Source of the DNA: Cryptomeria japonica
Taxonomy: Eukaryota; Streptophyta; Pinopsida; Cupressales; Cupressaceae
DNA length: 64,000 nucleotides
Assembly: GCF_030272615.1 (NCBI RefSeq)
Contig: NC_081411.1
Location: 40,535,140 to 40,599,139 of the forward strand
Direction of reading: 5' to 3'
How positions within the stretch are numbered: position 1 is the first letter of the stretch; every line of letters begins with the position of its first letter. Positions 45,339 to 55,690 of the stretch are shown in pieces. Under the pieces are notes generated by a model, which saw only the letters and a program-made list of their open reading frames with translations, made no database searches and had not been told where the DNA came from. The position numbers were made by a program, and so were the translations under genes.

Positions 45339-46007
45339 TGTAAAGCGAAAAAATCAAACCCTAGTTGCTCTCCCCTCTCCAACTCCAAAGAGAGAGAAGG
45401 GAGGTCACTAGGATTGACGGTTTTCACTTAGGGGAGACTTTACATTCAAAAGAGGGGTTGAAACCCACAAGATCCAATCCCACACAAGGCAAGATTGGAT
45501 TCTGAATGAGTTTCAAGGGTTAAGACAGCAAGGCTACCCTCTTTTGTAAAGAATGTAGATAGAAGAATTAAGCTAGGAATGCATGAAAAGTGAGAAAGAT
45601 TCGCTTATAAATAGAGATAGGGATATAGGATGAAGCTGCGGACCTGGAATTAGCAGTAAAATGTCAAGACGATGTTGTCCTGCAAATTTGAGCAAAAGTT
45701 GATGGGACGATGGTGCCCGGAGTGCACACGGTCCTCCGAAAAATCCGCGAAATGAAGGGGGATCTGTTCGTCTCTGCACAAGGATTCCAAATCTTCAATT
45801 TCAGCCATGTACCTGCAACCTACACATAGAAAAGTGAAGATGATTGGGGGGGTTAGGGATTAGGGGTTTGCCCTTAGGTCAAACCCCGATTTTGGAATTA
45901 ACCAAGAAATGAGAAATTGTTGTAAATGTAAATGATTGTAATGTAATCAAGTACTGATACCTTGTTGTAAGAATGTTTGTATTCTTACATGCGAAGGTGT
46001 AAATGTT

Positions 46008-46165
46008 GTTGTATGTTGTATGTTGTATGTTGTATGTAGTATGTGATCTCCTCTTCAATGGTTGAATCCTTGTCTTGAATGCAACACTTAGCCTTGAATG
46101 GAGACTTAGAATGATCAATTGCTTGAAGGAATGCTTGAATGCTTGAATGCTTGAATGTTTGAATG
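46008..46165. repeat. Microsatellite-like tracts in solo LTR G
   Basis: TGTTGTA/TGTATG units at 46008-46040 and repeated GCTTGAATG units at 46130-46165. The similar phrase ATTCAAGC occurs in LTR I near 53020-53040 on the opposite strand, supporting kinship of the two LTRs. Confidence 0.75.
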
Positions 46166-46363
46166 TTTTGAATATCGCTTCCGCCTTTCTTTTCCATCCA
46201 TCCAAATGGGAGAGGAAAATGTAGTTTATATACTTGTCAATTAGGGCTGATAGACTGATTTTTCCGACCTTAGGCTGACCAGGAAGGTTATTTTCCAATT
46301 TTCAAACATAAAGACCCGAAGCCCCATAGGAGACCGGGCCCAAAATAGGGCCAGGGACTAGGG

Positions 46364-46600
46364 CGCTGGGCGCCATGGTCCTGGGGGACCAGGGCGCTAG
46401 GCACCCTAGTCCTGAAGGACCAGGGCGCTGGGCGCCATGGTCCTGGGGGACCAGGGCGCTGGGCGCCATGGTCCTGGGGGACCAGGGCGCTGGGCGCCAT
46501 GGTCCTGGGGGACCAGGGCGCTGGGCGCCATGGTCCTGGGGGACCAGGGCACTGGGAACCCTAGTCCTGAAGGACCAGGGCGCTGGGCACTCTGGTCCCA
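46364..46600. repeat. 31-bp GC-rich palindromic tandem array in solo LTR G
   Basis: About 7.6 copies of a 31-bp unit of the form CGCTGGGCGCCATGGTCCTG plus GGGGACCAGGG, starting at 46364, 46395, 46426 and so on. Units 3-6 are identical; units 2, 7 and 8 are variants with CCTAGTCCTGAAGGACC. Each unit holds inverted repeats (TGGTCC/GGACCA, GGCGCC). Open frames across the array on either strand are artefacts of the 31-bp period. Confidence 0.92.
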
Positions 46601-46770
46601 CCTCCCAGGACAGCAGGGTGCAAGGAGGGATCAGGCAGGGTGCTGGAAAAATGCAGTTTTTGATGCCATGAGCAAGTTTCGGGGTCTCCATTCAGGTTTC
46701 ATGTTGCATCACCATTGTGAAGACCCAAATGCGGTTGAAATTGCAAGTGTCACAATTTTAGGATGCTACA

Positions 46771-48257
46771 AAAGCTATGGAAGAAGAATTAGATTAGATA
46801 GAAAAGAATAGCACATGGATTTTAGGTCCCTGGCCTAAAAATAAGAATGTTATTAAAACTAAATGGGTTTTTAGGAATAAATTAAATGAAGATGGACAAG
46901 TTGTGAGGAATAAAGATAGATTGGTTTGTAAAGGATATTCTCAGAAGGAAGGAATTAATTATGGTGAAACTTTTGCACCTGTAGCTAGAATTGAAGTTGT
47001 AAGATTATTTATTGCCTATGTTGCACATAAAAACTACAAGGTTTATCAAATAGACATCAAGTGTGCTTTTTTGAATGGGGATCTTGATGAGGAAGTTTAT
47101 ATTGAGCAACCTAATGGTTTTTCACTTTCAGATGATAAAAACATGGTTTGTGGGTTAAAGAAAGCCTTATATGGATTGAAACATGCTCCTAGAGATTCGT
47201 ATGAAAGGTTCGACAAATATATTTTAAAGCTTGGCTTCATTAGAGGTAATGCTGATAGTTATCTATATTATAAAGTCACTAATGATGATACATTGATTAT
47301 TGAGGTCTTTATTGATGACATCATTTTTGGAGATGAAGATAAGTTATGCATGAAATTTTCTAACAATATGGAGAAAGAATTTGAAATGTCTATGATTGGG
47401 GAAATGAAATTTTTCTTAGGTTTGTAGATTACTCAGACTAATAAAGATATTTTCATATGTCAAACTAAGTATGCTAGAGATTTGTTGAAGAAATTTGGTA
47501 TGAAAAATTCTAAACCGGTTAGTACTCCTATGGCTACAAGTGACAAAATGACAAAGAAAGGTGAATCAGCACCGGTAAATACTACAAGATACAAATCTAT
47601 GATTGGAGGTCTTCTATATTTGACTCAGACTAAACTGGATATAATGAATGCAGATTGCATTGCATCAAGATATCAAATGATCTTAGAGAAAATCATGAGA
47701 GTGTAGTGAAAAAGATTTTTAGATACTTACAAGTAACATCTGAATATGGTTTGTGGTACCCTAAAGATGATGGCTTTACTTTATGTGCATATATAGATGC
47801 ATATTGGGTAGGTGATGTTGATGACTGGAAAAGTAATTTTGGTGGAGCTTTCTTTCTTGGAAAGAAACTTATTTCATGGATCAGCAAGAAACGGTCAGGT
47901 ACTTCTTTATCTACTATTGAAATTGAGTATGTTGTTGGTATTACTAACTGTACACAAGTTCTATGGATGAAGCAAATGTTAAAGGACATAAAAGTACATT
48001 GCAATGGACTAGTAGTTATTCACTATGATAACTCTGCTGCTATACACATATCAAAGAATCTGGTACTCCACTCTAAGACAACAAAGCACATATCTATCAA
48101 GTATAAATTTTTTAAGGAGAAGGTGGAAGAAAATTAAGTTAGATTGGTTTATGTGAACACTAAAGAGCAGATTGTAGACATCTTAACTAAACCTTTGCCT
48201 AAAGAATCATTTGAGTACCTTAGAGATAGATTAGGGGTTTTTCCCCCTCCGACATAA
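46771..48257 (+). pseudogene. Copia reverse transcriptase and RNase H of element E
   Basis: Resumes after G with [16 protein letters not shown] (TAG where the family has Gln). RT motifs: [68 protein letters not shown] and catalytic FIDD at 47308-47319 (family YVDD). TAG near 47428 replaces the Gln of GLQI. A frame change near 47675 leads to the RNase H: AYIDAYWVGD (family D-A-D-W), STIEIEYV, IHYDNSAAIHISKN. After a TAA near 48135 the end reads KEQIVDILTKPLPKESFEYL and stops at 48255-48257. Confidence 0.9.
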
Positions 48258-48613
48258 AACTAATTGATGCATTTTGGCATCAGTCTGGTATGCATTATTA
48301 GAGCTATTATTCATTCTAGATTGATGTGGTGATGCTAATACTTAGGGGGAGTAATTAGTCTTGCGATTGAGTGGTTTATGATCTTTGATATTTATGTCAA
48401 ATCTCTAGCATTGACGTCAAAGGGAGAGAGATATTCATGTGAAAAATTTAAGGGTTATATAAATTAGGGGAAGAAATCTACAAAACTTAACAGAGATATC
48501 ATCTACAAGGAGAGTATGGATCAAAACTTCATTGATATATTCTTGTGTAGGATATTTGTTTGGCATTTCTTGTCACTTGGATGTTTTTCACATATAGTGT
48601 TTCCATCAATGCC
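48258..48613 (+). other. 3' untranslated region of element E
   Basis: Non-coding, with TTAGGGGGAG near 48343 and GTCAAAGGGAGAGAG near 48414. The last 30 bp (TTTCCATCAATGCC before the polypurine tract) match A, B and D. Confidence 0.7.
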
Positions 48614-48625
48614 AAAGGGGAAGAT
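48614..48625 (+). promoter_or_regulatory. Polypurine tract of element E
   Basis: AAAGGGGAAGAT next to the TG of the 3' LTR. Confidence 0.9.
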
Positions 48626-49862
48626 TGTTGGCCATTTGGAGGAATTGATTATGTGTTGCATTGATGTTTTGTCATTGATGTCAAGACTAGCTGCTTTGGC
48701 TGCTTTACTGATATCCTTTTGGTCCCTGTAGGTTGTTTGGTTTTTGGTTGGTTAGATCATGTTGATCCAGTATACTCTTATATGCTTTGGCTTATGGAAT
48801 TGGCTTAGATCTTCTACTCATGCTACTCAGATACATGTTCAATCAGTTGGTATTGACTTGGTGATTGGATTCTATCTTATATGTTGGTAAGCCTGGTTTG
48901 TTGATCTGGTGAGGGTTTCACCAACAAAGCTTTGTTGAGGATCTTTTTATGTTATGCATAAGTGGTGTTGGTTCAGCTTCTAGTAGAGTTTCGGGATGTT
49001 GTTTTTTATCATATTTGTATTCCAATTGTTAGGTGGTGTTGCATTTAGTACCGGATCTATTTTGTACTATCTAGGTTATGGACCGGCTTAATGTAACATG
49101 TTGATTGATCTTCTCAATATGTTTATGGGATGACTTAAGAGTTGAATGCTACTTGTTTGGTCTAAGGTCGACATGTTTTATAATTATTTAATTGGTTTAT
49201 TGTTTGGGTGGCCAACCTTATTGTTTAAGGTCTACATTTTGTTTATATATATGTATGATCTCATTGTAAAACATGATAGATGATGGGATGGAATGAAAGC
49301 GAATAAAATAATAATCATTCATGCAGAGGATTCAATCAATCATTGGTGATTGAGTTGGGTTTATGTAGGAGGATTAAGTCCTCCAGTATTGAGCTTAACC
49401 AGAACTGTATCCAGTATTGAGCTTAACCAGAACTGTACTCTGGCATAGGAGATGCTATTATTGGAGTTCATTCTTCTTTCTGGATTGTAGTCTAGATTTT
49501 TATATAGTCAGTGAGACTCCTTTCATAATGAGCAGTGTGCTCTAGGCTATTGGCCTTCCTGCAAGTGCAAGCCCCTCAATTTGTAATCACATACTTACTA
49601 CAGAAGTATTATCAGACTGTGGGTACTTCCCATTGTAGTTTTTCCCTTTACCAGGTTTTCCATGTACAAATCTTGGTGTCATGTGGATGGTATCTATTCT
49701 CTAATTGTTTCTTGTTCTTAATTGATATATCTATTGTTTCAATAATTGGTTAATGTATTTTTCTATTAAAGTTTTAATTGCTTAAGGTTTCAGGAATCTG
49801 GTGACAATTGATTCACCCCCCCCTCCTCTCAGTTGTCTTCCAGTTATTTGAACTATCTAACA
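48626..49862 (+). repeat. 3' LTR of element E
   Basis: 1237 bp from TGTTGGCCATTTGG to GAACTATCTAACA. Matches the 5' LTR with many substitutions and a 25-bp local duplication near 49387-49412 (TATTGAGCTTAACCAGAACT twice). Confidence 0.92.
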
Positions 49863-50505
49863 AGAATCCACATGAAAAGAATAGATAACATATGAATGAA
49901 AATGCGACACAAGATAAATCCTAGGAAAACCCTCATGAGGGAAAAACCCTGCCTTCAAAAGCATCATCCACCATGTATTATCAGCAATGTGTCCATTACA
50001 ATACAACTATGGAAAGCTTTTGAAAACCCAACCATAACCAAGCACTCCATGTGACCAAGCATGAATCCACACATCCCATGCCATGCTTCCTCCTTCACAA
50101 AGGCTAACTTGCCTAACCCAAACAACTACCCTTGTGGTGCTTTTATAGAGACAGTCAACCACAAAACCACCAAGTGGTACTACATCAAAACCATGTGCCC
50201 AAAACCATGTGACAATAAAATATAATATTTTTTGACCTACCCTTGACCCGCATTTAATATTGGGTACTTCATCACAATTACATTTCCCAATATTAAATAA
50301 ATACAATATAATAATACCAATGTGTCAATACAACTCATCAAGTAATTACAAAAATATTCCAAGGGAATCTCTACATGTTTCACGTTCATCTAGGTGCTCC
50401 TAGGTGCAACAATACAATATGATTCCATGTCCACCTCACACAATAATAAAATAATACAACAATGAAATGTTATTATGTAGGGCGTACAACACCATTTTCC
50501 CAACA

Positions 50506-50517
50506 TTCTCCCACTTG
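50506..50517 (-). promoter_or_regulatory. Polypurine tract of the Copia element that owns LTR O
   Basis: Minus strand CAAGTGGGAGAA directly before TGTTGGGAAAATGG. The form AAGTGGGAGA is common in plant Copia elements. Confidence 0.6.
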
Positions 50518-50866
50518 TTGTATACATTGTATAAGGTCCAAGAAGTAATCTATCACACGAACAAGAGACTGATCTCTCCACACACATATACCATCATGGA
50601 ATCCATGTGCTCCATCAAGATACATGCAACAAGAAACAAAGTGACCACCATCTCATACATGAATGCTCCCACCCTCCATCACGCCACTCCCACTCGACAT
50701 GAAAAGGCCATCCAAAGAGAAATCCACACAACCTATAGCAACAAATGATAAGTCCTGTACCAACTGATATCCAAACACAAACACTAATCCAAAGGCATCC
50801 AATGCAAAGGTATCTGTTTACATAGCTGAAATAACACCCACAACAAGTGCTAACAAATCAACTATA
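50518..50866. other. Unassigned segment right of LTR O
   Basis: Expected to be the 3' internal end of the minus-oriented Copia with LTR O, but no pol motif is readable on either strand. CA-rich, with no ORF above 93 codons. Confidence 0.4.
50862..50866 (+). repeat. Target site duplication, left copy (solo LTR M)
   Basis: CTATA, identical to 52181-52185. Confidence 0.88.
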
Positions 50867-52180
50867 TGTTGGTATTATGGATGAATTGATTATGTGTAAT
50901 TGGTGTTTTGTCATTGATGTCAACATTAGTTGTTATGGTTGGTTGCCGGCAGACAGCTTTTGGTTACCGACAGATTGGTTTTAGTTACCGACAGACAGGT
51001 TTTGGTTACCAGTAGAAGATCTCGTGTTACTGGCAGAAGAGACTATCTGTTGGACACTTTCGGCATGTTTGGATCTCTGGAATACACTTGGTTACATGTG
51101 GTATGTGCTTTTGGAGCATGTCTTGGTCATATGGTATGGACTTGGTAATTGGATGCTATCATACACTCTGGTAAACCCTTACCGGCACTGGTTTATGGCT
51201 TTACTGACAGGGCTTTCACTGAGGAATCTTGACAAGATGCATAAGTGGTGTTGGTGTGGTTTCTAGATGGATTTCAGAATGTTGAATAATTTCTTTGATC
51301 ATTCTTCAACTACTTGAAGACATTTCTTTGGTGTAGTGAACCCAGAATAGGTCTAGTACCTATCTAGGTTATGCAAAGGTATCATAATAACATGTTCTCT
51401 ACACATTACCAAGATGTTTTGGGATGTCTTATGGATTTTTTATTGTTGTTTTGGTCTTAAGCCGACATGGCATATCATTGTAAATGGATTTATGTATTGA
51501 TCTTATTGTAATATCTTTTAGGTGGCCGACCTAATTAGTTTAGGCCTTAGGGTTTGTATAAATAAGAGGTAGAAACTCTTTGTAGAGTATCATGGTTATT
51601 GAAAAGGTCATGGTCAAGGAATGTAATGTGAGAATATTGTAATATCATTTAGGTAGAGGATTTGGTCGATCATAGGTGATCAAATTGGGATTAAGGAAGA
51701 GGATTTAGTCCTCTGGTATTGAGCTTAACCGAGACTATAATCAGGCATGGTAGATGCTACCTTTGGCAGTACACTCTATTAGATTGTTGTCCATTTATCT
51801 TGAGAAGGTTGTAGCCTCTTTGTAGTCAATGAGACTCTTTTTGTAATGAGAAATAGGCTCTAGGCAATATGCCTTCCTATATGTGTAGGCCCCTCATTGT
51901 AACACATACTTTTTGCAGAAGTATCATCTAACTGTGGGTAGGCTTCCCACCATGGTTTTTCCCTTTCCGAGTTTTCCATGTACAAATCATGGTGTTATGT
52001 GGTATGGTTTCTTTGCATTGATTATATGTTTATTTGTTAAGTTGCATTATTTACCGGTATTTGTTTCTGCTTTTCTGATACTTAATCTGGTTAAAGGTTA
52101 TTGGGTGGATTAAATGTTATAATCTATTAACAATTGATTCACTCCCCCCTCCTCTCAGTTGTTCACCGGTTATCCTAACA
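50867..52180 (+). mobile_element. Solo LTR M, Copia type
   Basis: 1314 bp, TGTTGGTATTATGG to CGGTTATCCTAACA, with a perfect 5-bp target duplication and no internal sequence. Related to the LTRs of E: GTCATTGATGTCAACA near the start, the ACTGTGGGTAGGCTTCCCAC and GGTTTTTCCC boxes near 51935-51965, a C-rich tract near 52143. It contains a short GGTTACCGACAGA-type repeat at 50940-51020 (four units of about 20 bp). Confidence 0.9.
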
Positions 52181-52185
52181 CTATA
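52181..52185 (+). repeat. Target site duplication, right copy (solo LTR M)
   Basis: CTATA, identical to 50862-50866. Confidence 0.88.
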
Positions 52186-52452
52186 CATGCCTTCAAGGCA
52201 TACAAACCAAGTGAATAACATCTCATCAACATATGCAACCTGTAACATGCAACCATAAGCCCTAAGTGCAACACCTACCATGTATGTACACCAAGGAACT
52301 CCCACTGCATAGGTAATGTCAGTATTAGGAATGAATCCACTAACAACCTATCATAGAAGTGTAACCATGTAGTATCAATAACATTCACATCAATATGAAA
52401 ATAATGTAAACCGATAACCTACAAGTACCTCTCTCATACCATGTCTCCAACA
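52186..52452 (-). repeat. Possible LTR start (P), minus orientation, incomplete
   Basis: At 52452 the minus strand begins TGTTGGAGACATGG after the purine-rich GGAGAACATGGGAGAA (52453-52468), like the start of LTR O. The other LTR end was not found, so extent and status are uncertain. Confidence 0.35.
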
Positions 52453-52468
52453 TTCTCCCATGTTCTCC

Positions 52469-52611
52469 ACACCAATAAAAGAAAGAGATAAAGGAACCAC
52501 TATGCCATCTCCCACATGACAACACTTGAACACAAAAATAGTGAACACATAGCTCCAAACAACCTCCAACCAATGTAATGTAAATATGAACATCCAGGAA
52601 GATAACTAAAC
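52469..52611. other. Short unassigned segment
   Basis: No ORF or repeat. The last bases are the probable target of element I; its other flank is outside the window. Confidence 0.4.
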
Positions 52612-53042
52612 TGTAGTGTGATGAAATTGTGACCCTTGCAATTGGTGACCACATTAGGGTCTTCACATTGGCGATTTGAATCCCTAAGCCTGATCAGAGA
52701 CTCAAGACTTTCTCAACCCCTAGAAATTGTCTTTTTCTACCCTCTGCATTGCTTGAACCTGCTTCATGTCCTAAGACAAGGGTAGGATAGGCGCATTTTG
52801 GGGCCCCTGTCCTTGCCCTATTTTGGGGCCCCCTCTGTCCTATCTTTGCATTGGACATTGCATAAAGAAGGAAAACTTTCCCTGTGTCAGCCCGTGATGA
52901 AAAATCAGTCAATTAACCCTAATTGATGAGTATATAAGTCGCATTTGCCCTCTTATTTTCATAAGTTGGAAAAAGTTGGATAGGACACATACATGAGATA
53001 ACGCATTCTAGCATTCAAGATAATTCAAGCATTCAAGCATTT

Positions 53043-53414
53043 TGTTAGACTAATTGGGTATTTACTTGATTAATTAAACGATATTTGTTTAATTCTTCAA
53101 GTTCCCTATTATCTTTTTACACTTAAGCTAACATTAGGTGCATAATAATTAATTATTTTTATTAATTATTATGTGCAAGCCTAGGGCTTTTCCCCTTTTA
53201 GGGTTTCTTGACCTATTAGAGGTTAATTTTCCTTTCATTCTATTATTGATAATACATTTTTTGGAGATTATTGAGCTCTCATCTTTTGGAGCATATTTTT
53301 CCTGTGTTTTTGTCTTTCAGATTATTTTGCTTCCTTGCTTCTCCTTGTAACAGGTTATTCAGCTTGCAGAAGATCTTCAGGCTCCTGTGGTGTTGTATTT
53401 TCTCAACTCCAACA
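53043..53414 (+). repeat. 5' LTR of element H
   Basis: 372 bp, TGTTAGACTAATTGGG to CTCAACTCCAACA. Matches 58846-59217 with about 20 differences. Confidence 0.92.
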
Positions 53415-53428
53415 TGGTATTAGAGCTC
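53415..53428 (+). promoter_or_regulatory. Primer binding site of element H
   Basis: TGGTATTAGAGCTC directly after the LTR; one change from the initiator tRNA-Met type (TGGTATCAGAGC). Confidence 0.85.
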
Positions 53429-54607
53429 AGATCTACAGCCATATGTTCTTGTTTTTTATAATTTTTGTATTGGAAGCAGATCTGTGGTTTTAGATAATTT
53501 TTTTGTGTGCTTAGGGATAGGCCTTTTTTCTAAGCACTTTAAGCCTTAACAGACCTCAACATCATGCTCAAAAGGCTCAAAAACCCCTTTAGTCATATAA
53601 AATTTATCTATTTTTGACTCCTGAGCATCTGGGTGATTTTTTTTCTCCAACACCAGGTCGTACAGCTCTAGCACGCAAAACTTTTTTTGGGTTTTTTGGT
53701 TTTGGGATTGCGTAGGTATCCGTATTGACAATCTGACCATCGTATGGAAACCGGCCTTGCCAGTCCGGCCTGCATGTAGTTTTCCGTCGGCCTGGCCCCT
53801 GCCAGCCCCAACCACCACCCTATCGACCCCCCACCAGAACTCTCCACCACCATCGGTGCCACTCTCCGCCGCCAGCCATCGCCCAGCACTGTCACCACCG
53901 TCGTCCACCGCCTGGCACTGTCACCGCCGCTAGCCATTGCTCAGCACTACCACCGCTTTGCCCAAAGAGCTTCGCTCCACCCGGTGATCACCACCTCCAC
54001 CCGGCCTGACCACCACCACCACCACCACCCTCCGGCCACCTCCTCCTGCCTTCTCCACTCTCTAGCCATTTTTGAGAGGGGGATGGTTTTTTGGGTCTAT
54101 CTTTCACATCTAGAGTCAGATGTTGGCAAATGAATAGGTGTCGAAAAGATGGCTTCGAGCCAGACGTCATGGAGTATAATTTTTTTCCCAAGTCTGTTGT
54201 TTGAATGTACTTGTTTCAAGTCAAAATTGGGCTTCTTTTATGCACTTTCGGGGCCGTAGATTGTGCAAAAGGACTATTTTTTGAAAATGAATAGGCGTTG
54301 AAAAGCTCTTAGCTTGCTCTATTCAGATTTGTGATCTCTTTTCTCAGAATTTTCATCAAGTACATGAGATATCAGTTTGAAGTTTTTTTACTTATGCACT
54401 ACTTCCTTCTCATCAGCATGTACTAGGGTTTGGGTTTATCTATTGTAGGGGGGTGTTTTTTTCTTTCTTTCTATCATTTATATCAGAAATCAAGAACGCC
54501 TAAACTCTCAAAATGAATAAACCCTTCTGCATCTTCTGTCTATTCTGAAAGATCACATAATAAAAAAAACCAACAAGTAGGTGCAGGTGTAGAGTTTTTT
54601 TGTTCTC
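53429..54607 (+). other. Leader of element H with a Pro/His-rich low-complexity stretch
   Basis: About 1.2 kb between primer site and gag. At 53750-54060 the plus strand is rich in CCACCACC and GCC phrases, GC-richer than its surroundings. Long open frames on both strands here reflect composition. No gene is assigned. Confidence 0.55.
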
Positions 54608-55690
54608 ATGGCAGATCCTTCAGTTGAGTTGTTGACTTCATACAACTATCACACCTGGAAGCCCCGCATCACGAGTCTTCTCAGGTCATGGGGGTTGTGG
54701 TCCTGTTTGGATGAGGTTCAGCCAGTACTGGAGTGCCCTTATGAGCTTCTTCAGCATAGGAACAAGATGGATGAGGCCATGGGTTTGCTCTCTTTTCATG
54801 TCTCTGACAGTCTTCTATTTCACCTTGATGAGTTGCTTACTCCTCGAGCTATGTGGTTGAATTTTGACACTCTCTTTGGGAGGGTTAATGAGATTCAGGC
54901 ATTGTAGATTGAGGTCGATTTGGTTTCCTTGTCACCTGATTCCTTTCCCACCATTGATGATTTTTTTAACAAGTTCAAGACTACTAGATCTATTCTTCAG
55001 GGATGCAGAAAGATCAAGACAAATATAGAGTGCATTTATTTGATTCTTTTGAAGCTTCGAGGTCACTTTCAGTTTTTTGCCTCTGCTTTCTACTCCACCA
55101 TGGATGGCTTGGGTGCTCATTTCAAAATGCCTACCTTTGATGTCTTTTTTTAGTGTTTGTCTTGTGAGAAGTCTCATCTTTCTCTGTTGGATAAGCTCTC
55201 AAGCTCCAAGAACAAAGCATTGGTTGCTTAGTCCTCTAAGGAGAAGGAGAAACAAAAGCAAAAACCGAAGCCCAAGAAGAATTCTACAGGCAGTGAGTCT
55301 TCCTCCAAGCCACCTCCTAAGTCTGATTCTAAACCTCCATTTCCTCAAAAACAAGGGAAATCTTCATAGTCTGGTGAGTCTTCCTCCAAGACTAAGAAGA
55401 AATCAAGAGACACTTGCAGTTTCTATGACAAGGAAGGACATCCAGTTTACAAGTGTTGGAAACGTTTAGAGGCTTTAGAGGAAGCCATGAAACAGCATCG
55501 CGTCTCCTCACCTCAGGCATCTTCTCCTTCCATAGGGAAAGGTAATAATCTCGTTGCTCGAGCTTCAACCTATGGGTCTACATGGATACTTGATTATGGT
55601 GCTTCTCACCATATGACTAAAACTCAGCAGTTGGTTACTTCTCTTGCCTCTTGTGCTCCTTCACAAATTGCAGTGGGTGACTTAGTTTAG
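54608..55690 (+). pseudogene. Copia Gag and protease of element H
   Basis: ATG 54608: MADPSVELLTSYNYHTWKPR, then the capsid block LLSFHVSDSLLFHL, LTPRAMWLNFDTLFG and a Ser/Lys-rich linker (KEKEKQKQKPKPKKNS). The knuckle is CSFYDKEGHPVYKCWK (second Cys is Tyr). The protease reads WILDYGASHHMTK, where Tyr stands in for the Ser of the D-S-G site. One frame throughout, interrupted by TAG at 54905, 55151 and others up to 55688, several at likely Gln codons. Confidence 0.85.

Larger units (their letters stand above)
45339..46770 (-). mobile_element. Solo LTR G of a Tat-type Gypsy element, minus orientation
   Basis: 1432 bp from TGTAAAGCG to GATGCTACA, flanked by a perfect 5-bp duplication and lacking internal genes. 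On the minus strand it starts TGTAGCATCCTAAAATTGTG, close to the start of LTR I (TGTAGTGTGATGAAATTGTG), and resembles LTR I again near 45840-45910. It was left by recombination between the two LTRs of an element inserted in the RT gene of E. It contains TGTATGT and GCTTGAATG microsatellites and a GC-rich 31-bp array. Confidence 0.85.
23300..49862 (+). mobile_element. Element E: Copia retrotransposon split by F and G
   Basis: LTRs at both ends, a primer site, Gag, protease, integrase, reverse transcriptase, RNase H and a polypurine tract occur in Copia order on the plus strand. AGAATC flanks both ends (23294-23299 and 49863-49868), consistent with a 5-bp target duplication plus one chance base. 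Without F (18.1 kb) and G (1.4 kb) plus their duplicated sites, the element would be about 7.0 kb. It is the only element here that combines pol with a primer site and 3' end like those of A-D. Confidence 0.88.
23134..50505 (-). repeat. LTR O of a minus-oriented Copia element, split by element E
   Basis: Reading the minus strand, the LTR starts TGTTGGGAAAATGG at 50505, just after the polypurine-like CAAGTGGGAGAA (50506-50517). It contains the box AGGGTTTTTCCC near 49950 and ends in a C-rich tract plus AACA at 23134. Only 23134-23299 and 49863-50505 belong to it (about 809 bp); the rest is element E and its own insertions. The internal part of this Copia should lie to the right of 50517, but no coding motif is recognisable there. 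Confidence 0.6.

Noticed and set aside
46364-46600. CRISPR-like regular repeat
   Set aside because: The units are contiguous with no unique spacers, and the context is a plant LTR.
46302-46811. Long overlapping ORFs on both strands, Pro/Gly/Trp-rich
   Set aside because: They arise from the 31-bp tandem array, whose period is not a multiple of three and which contains few stops; composition artefact.
49912-49916. AGATA after CA at 49911 as the end of a 215-bp element starting at 23134
   Set aside because: AGATA also precedes 23134, but the LTR box continues past 49911 and a proper LTR start with polypurine tract lies at 50505; chance match.
53546-54191. Gly/Trp-rich minus-strand ORFs in the leader of H
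   Set aside because: They mirror a CCACCACC-rich low-complexity stretch. No domain, and they lie in the leader of a Copia element.
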